DNA from: Alphaproteobacteria bacterium
GTDB lineage: Bacteria > Pseudomonadota > Alphaproteobacteria > Rhodobacterales > Rhodobacteraceae
Assembly: GCA_030425945.1 (NCBI GenBank)
Contig: JAUHZL010000133.1
Coordinates: forward strand, 1-7,575
Length of the DNA: 7,575 bases
Direction of reading: 5' to 3'
Position numbers and translations under genes: made by a program. Positions 6,095-7,575 of the stretch are shown here, piece by piece. A model generated the notes under the pieces. That model saw only the letters and a list, made by a program, of their open reading frames with translations, had not been told where the DNA came from and ran no database searches. The first letter of the stretch is position 1; each line of letters starts with the position of its first letter.

Positions 6095-6183
6095 GTGCCA
6101 TCCTCCCGCCCGCGCCGATATCCAAAGGCATAGCGCAAAGCGGTGCCGCGCGACACGTCAGGTTTTCCGGACCCCGAACGCAA
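6095..6183 (-). promoter_or_regulatory. Upstream region of creD
   Basis: This is the 89-base gap between the decarboxylase terminator and the creD start. It should hold a promoter for creD and the DUF1989 gene because a terminator separates them from the decarboxylase. I see only the ribosome site at 6101-6106 and no clear -35/-10 pair, so the promoter is inferred from position. Confidence 0.35.
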
Positions 6184-6210
6184 ACGGGCCCGGCACTGTG
6201 CCGAGCCCGT
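6181..6210 (-). terminator. Probable terminator of the decarboxylase gene
   Basis: ACGGGC and CGGCA (6184-6189, 6191-6195) pair with TGCCG and GCCCGT (6199-6203, 6205-6210). This gives eleven pairs with one C/A mismatch and a three-base loop. On the minus strand the stem ends in TTTG, a short T-run. It lies 27 bases after the decarboxylase stop at 6237. It isolates that gene from creD. Confidence 0.7.
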
Positions 6211-6236
6211 CGCCTGTGCACCCTGTCCCGGCGCCG

Positions 6237-7409
6237 TCAGATCACGACGACATCGAGCGGAGGGAAGCCGTTGAACCCGACCGAGGCATAGGTCGAGGTA
6301 TAGGCACCGCAGTTGCGGATGATGAACCGGTCACCGGCGCGCAGGCCTTCCGGCAGTTGCACCGGGCGCTTCTCGTAGAGCACGTCGGCGCTGTCGCAGG
6401 ACGGACCGGCGAGGATGCAGGGGCCCATCGCCTCGTGGTCGCGGTCAGTGGTGAACTGGTAGCGGATCGCCTCGTCCATCGTCTCGGCCAGACCCGAGAA
6501 CTTGCCGATGTCGAGGTAGACCCAGCGGTGAATGTCGTTCTCCGACTTGCGCGACACCAGCAGAACCTCGGCGGCGATCATGCCGGCCTCGGCGACGAGA
6601 CCCCGGCCCGGCTCGGCCATGACATGCGGCACGTCGCCGAAACGGGCGCGCACCAGCTCCATGACGCGGGCGGCATAGGCGGTCGGGGCTTCGATCTCTT
6701 CGCCGTAGAAGGCCGGGAACCCGCCGCCGATGTTCAGCAGGGTCAGGCCGTGACCGACGTCCTGCGCGGCATGCCAGACGGCCGCGACCTGATCGAGGGT
6801 CGCGGTCCACATGTCGGCGCGCCGGGTCTGGCTGCCGACGTGGAACGAGAAGCCGACCGGGTCGAGGCCCAGCGCCTTGGCATGGTCGAGCAGCGACAGC
6901 GCCTTGTCGCGCGCGCAGCCGAACTTGCGGCTCAGCGGCCAGTCGGCTTCCGACGCGTCGACGATCAGGCGGATGTAGACCTGCACGCCCGGCGCGTGGA
7001 GGGCGATCTTCTCGAGCTCTTCCTCGGCATCCGCGGCGAACAGGGTGATCCCCGCGTTGTAGGCGAAGACGATGTCCGAGACCTTCTTGACCGTGTTGCC
7101 GAACGAGACGTGGTCGGCATGCGCGCCGAGGCTCAGGCACAGCTCGATCTCGGCGCGGCTGGCGGCATCGAAGTGCGAGCCCCGGTTCACGAGGGTCTCG
7201 ATGATCGCGCGATCCGGGTTCGCCTTGACCGCATAGTGGATACGGGCGTGGCCGAGGCCAGCGGCCAGCGCGTCGTACTGACGGGCCACAACCTCGGTGT
7301 CGAGCACGAGGGTGGGACGGTCGAAGGACGACCGGCGGATGAAGCTCTCGATGCGGGAGACAGCAGACAGGTCTTCGCGGCCAGCGAGGCCGTTCACGTA
7401 GGCGTTCAT
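6237..7409 (-). CDS. Ornithine (or lysine/ornithine) decarboxylase, alanine-racemase fold
   Basis: A 390-residue PLP enzyme of fold type III that decarboxylates ornithine to putrescine, with possible lysine activity giving cadaverine, in cytoplasmic polyamine synthesis. Lys62 in HYAVKAN carries PLP. His190 in FHVGS, GGGFP at 228-232 and EPGRG at 266-270 hold the cofactor phosphate and ring. Cys338-Asp339 in GPSCDSADVL come from the partner subunit across the dimer. Tyr370/Tyr374 and Asn380 lie in the GAYTSTYASVGFNGF block near the C terminus. The specificity loop reads YLDIGKFSGLAET at 298-310, not the DGVYGSF of animal ODC. TTGGAG at 7416-7421 is six bases from ATG 7409; the ATG at 7415 abuts it and is less likely. 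The gene has a long leader and its own terminator. Ornithine versus lysine preference cannot be settled from sequence. Confidence 0.93.
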   Translation of the reverse strand: MNAYVNGLAGREDLSAVSRIESFIRRSSFDRPTLVLDTEVVARQYDALAAGLGHARIHYAVKANPDRAIIETLVNRGSHFDAASRAEIELCLSLGAHADHVSFGNTVKKVSDIVFAYNAGITLFAADAEEELEKIALHAPGVQVYIRLIVDASEADWPLSRKFGCARDKALSLLDHAKALGLDPVGFSFHVGSQTRRADMWTATLDQVAAVWHAAQDVGHGLTLLNIGGGFPAFYGEEIEAPTAYAARVMELVRARFGDVPHVMAEPGRGLVAEAGMIAAEVLLVSRKSENDIHRWVYLDIGKFSGLAETMDEAIRYQFTTDRDHEAMGPCILAGPSCDSADVLYEKRPVQLPEGLRAGDRFIIRNCGAYTSTYASVGFNGFPPLDVVVI

Positions 7410-7473
7410 GGTCATCTCCAATAGACCCGGGCCCCGGAGGTCCCGACCAGTACCAAGGGAGACGTTACCGTCG

Positions 7474-7539
7474 CTACGTAAACACGGGTGGATGTCCCAC
7501 CGGCCAGAGGCGCGTGCGTTGGCGTCTATGGGCGCGCAT
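7474..7539 (-). CDS. Possible arginine-rich leader peptide of the decarboxylase
   Basis: A 21-codon frame runs from ATG 7539 to TAG 7474, ending 64 bases before the decarboxylase ATG. It starts MRAHRRQRTR and ends LWPVGHPPVFT. Five of the first ten residues are Arg, including one AGA, a codon rarely used in this GC-rich DNA. Leader peptides upstream of gammaproteobacterial speF are known to sense ornithine or arginine supply by ribosome stalling, so the position is suggestive. Against it, CGC codons are common by chance at this GC content, and only a weak GAAAAG precedes the ATG. Translation is not demonstrated. Confidence 0.3.
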   Translation of the reverse strand: MRAHRRQRTRLWPVGHPPVFT

Positions 7540-7546
7540 GTGGGAC
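7487..7546 (-). other. Mutually exclusive hairpins overlapping the leader frame
   Basis: Hairpin A pairs GTCCCAC (7494-7500) with GTGGGAC (7540-7546), seven perfect pairs, and inside it GCGCG (7510-7514) with CGCGC (7533-7537). Hairpin B pairs GGTGG (7487-7491) with CCACC (7497-7501), five pairs and a five-base loop. Bases 7494-7501 are needed by both, so they cannot form together. A ribosome on the short frame would open A and allow or block B. A seven-base inverted repeat in a region this size is not rare, so the evidence is modest. Confidence 0.35.
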
Positions 7547-7575
7547 TTTTCACTGAATCGCGCAAGGAATTTTTT

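Larger units (their letters stand above)
7410..7575 (-). promoter_or_regulatory. Structured leader of the decarboxylase gene
   Basis: The 166 bases before the decarboxylase start are open in part in several frames but hold no full gene. On the minus strand they contain, in order, an A-rich tract at 7566-7575, the arginine-rich short frame at 7539-7474 with overlapping hairpins, a GACG/CGTC mini-hairpin with a GTAA tetraloop at 7461-7472, and the ribosome site at 7416-7421. A leader RNA called speF is known upstream of alphaproteobacterial ornithine decarboxylase genes. I cannot tell from memory whether this is a member, and the window ends before a full-length speF leader would. Confidence 0.45.

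Noticed and set aside
5994..7424. Long plus-strand open frame (476 codons) opposite the decarboxylase and the start of creD
   Set aside because: It is antisense to a well-supported decarboxylase and runs through its terminator and the creD leader. The product is low-complexity and matches no family I know.
7410..7565. In-frame upstream extension of the decarboxylase to a 442-residue protein
   Set aside because: The extra 52 residues are not family-like, and the ribosome site at 7416-7421 points to ATG 7409. The extension would also run through the leader hairpins.
7537..7575. Possible decarboxylase promoter with A-tract and TTGCGC as -35
   Set aside because: At 16-19 base spacing the -10 would read CACATG or similar, which is not promoter-like. 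If real, it would start transcription inside the short leader frame.

Overview
The window is GC-rich chromosomal DNA from an alphaproteobacterium, most likely a member of the Rhodobacteraceae (Rhodobacter/Roseobacter group). The evidence is the tail of an ethylmalonyl-CoA mutase-type enzyme, an HvrA-like H-NS family protein, an RhlE-type helicase and an alphaproteobacterial ornithine/lysine decarboxylase, together with a codon bias strongly towards G/C at third positions. I see no rRNA, tRNA, insertion sequence, phage gene or CRISPR array. This looks like core or semi-core genome.

Left part, plus strand (1-2366). The 3' end of a probable ethylmalonyl-CoA mutase gene is closed by a strong hairpin terminator. 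A single H-NS-family gene follows, with its own probable terminator. Next comes a two-gene unit: deoD (purine nucleoside phosphorylase) and an aldo/keto reductase, joined by an ATGA stop/start overlap.

Right part, minus strand (2370-7409, read right to left). The order of transcription is an ornithine/lysine decarboxylase with a roughly 165-base leader and a terminator, then creD overlapping a DUF1989 gene by 23 bases, then a roughly 280-base gap, then a DEAD-box RNA helicase that starts at TTG. The helicase converges with the aldo/keto reductase with only three bases between their stop codons.

The genes do not form one pathway. They are separate housekeeping units: ethylmalonyl-CoA pathway, nucleoid protein, purine salvage, RNA remodelling, envelope protein plus DUF1989 enzyme, and polyamine synthesis. 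The most unusual part is the leader of the decarboxylase gene. It holds a 21-codon, arginine-rich open reading frame whose codons overlap two mutually exclusive hairpins. This recalls ornithine/arginine-sensing leader peptides known upstream of other ornithine decarboxylase genes, but here it is a hypothesis from sequence alone. The other points worth checking are the DUF1989 gene's lack of urea or guanidine partners in the window and its coupling to creD, the helicase start region, and the composition step at the deoD/reductase junction.
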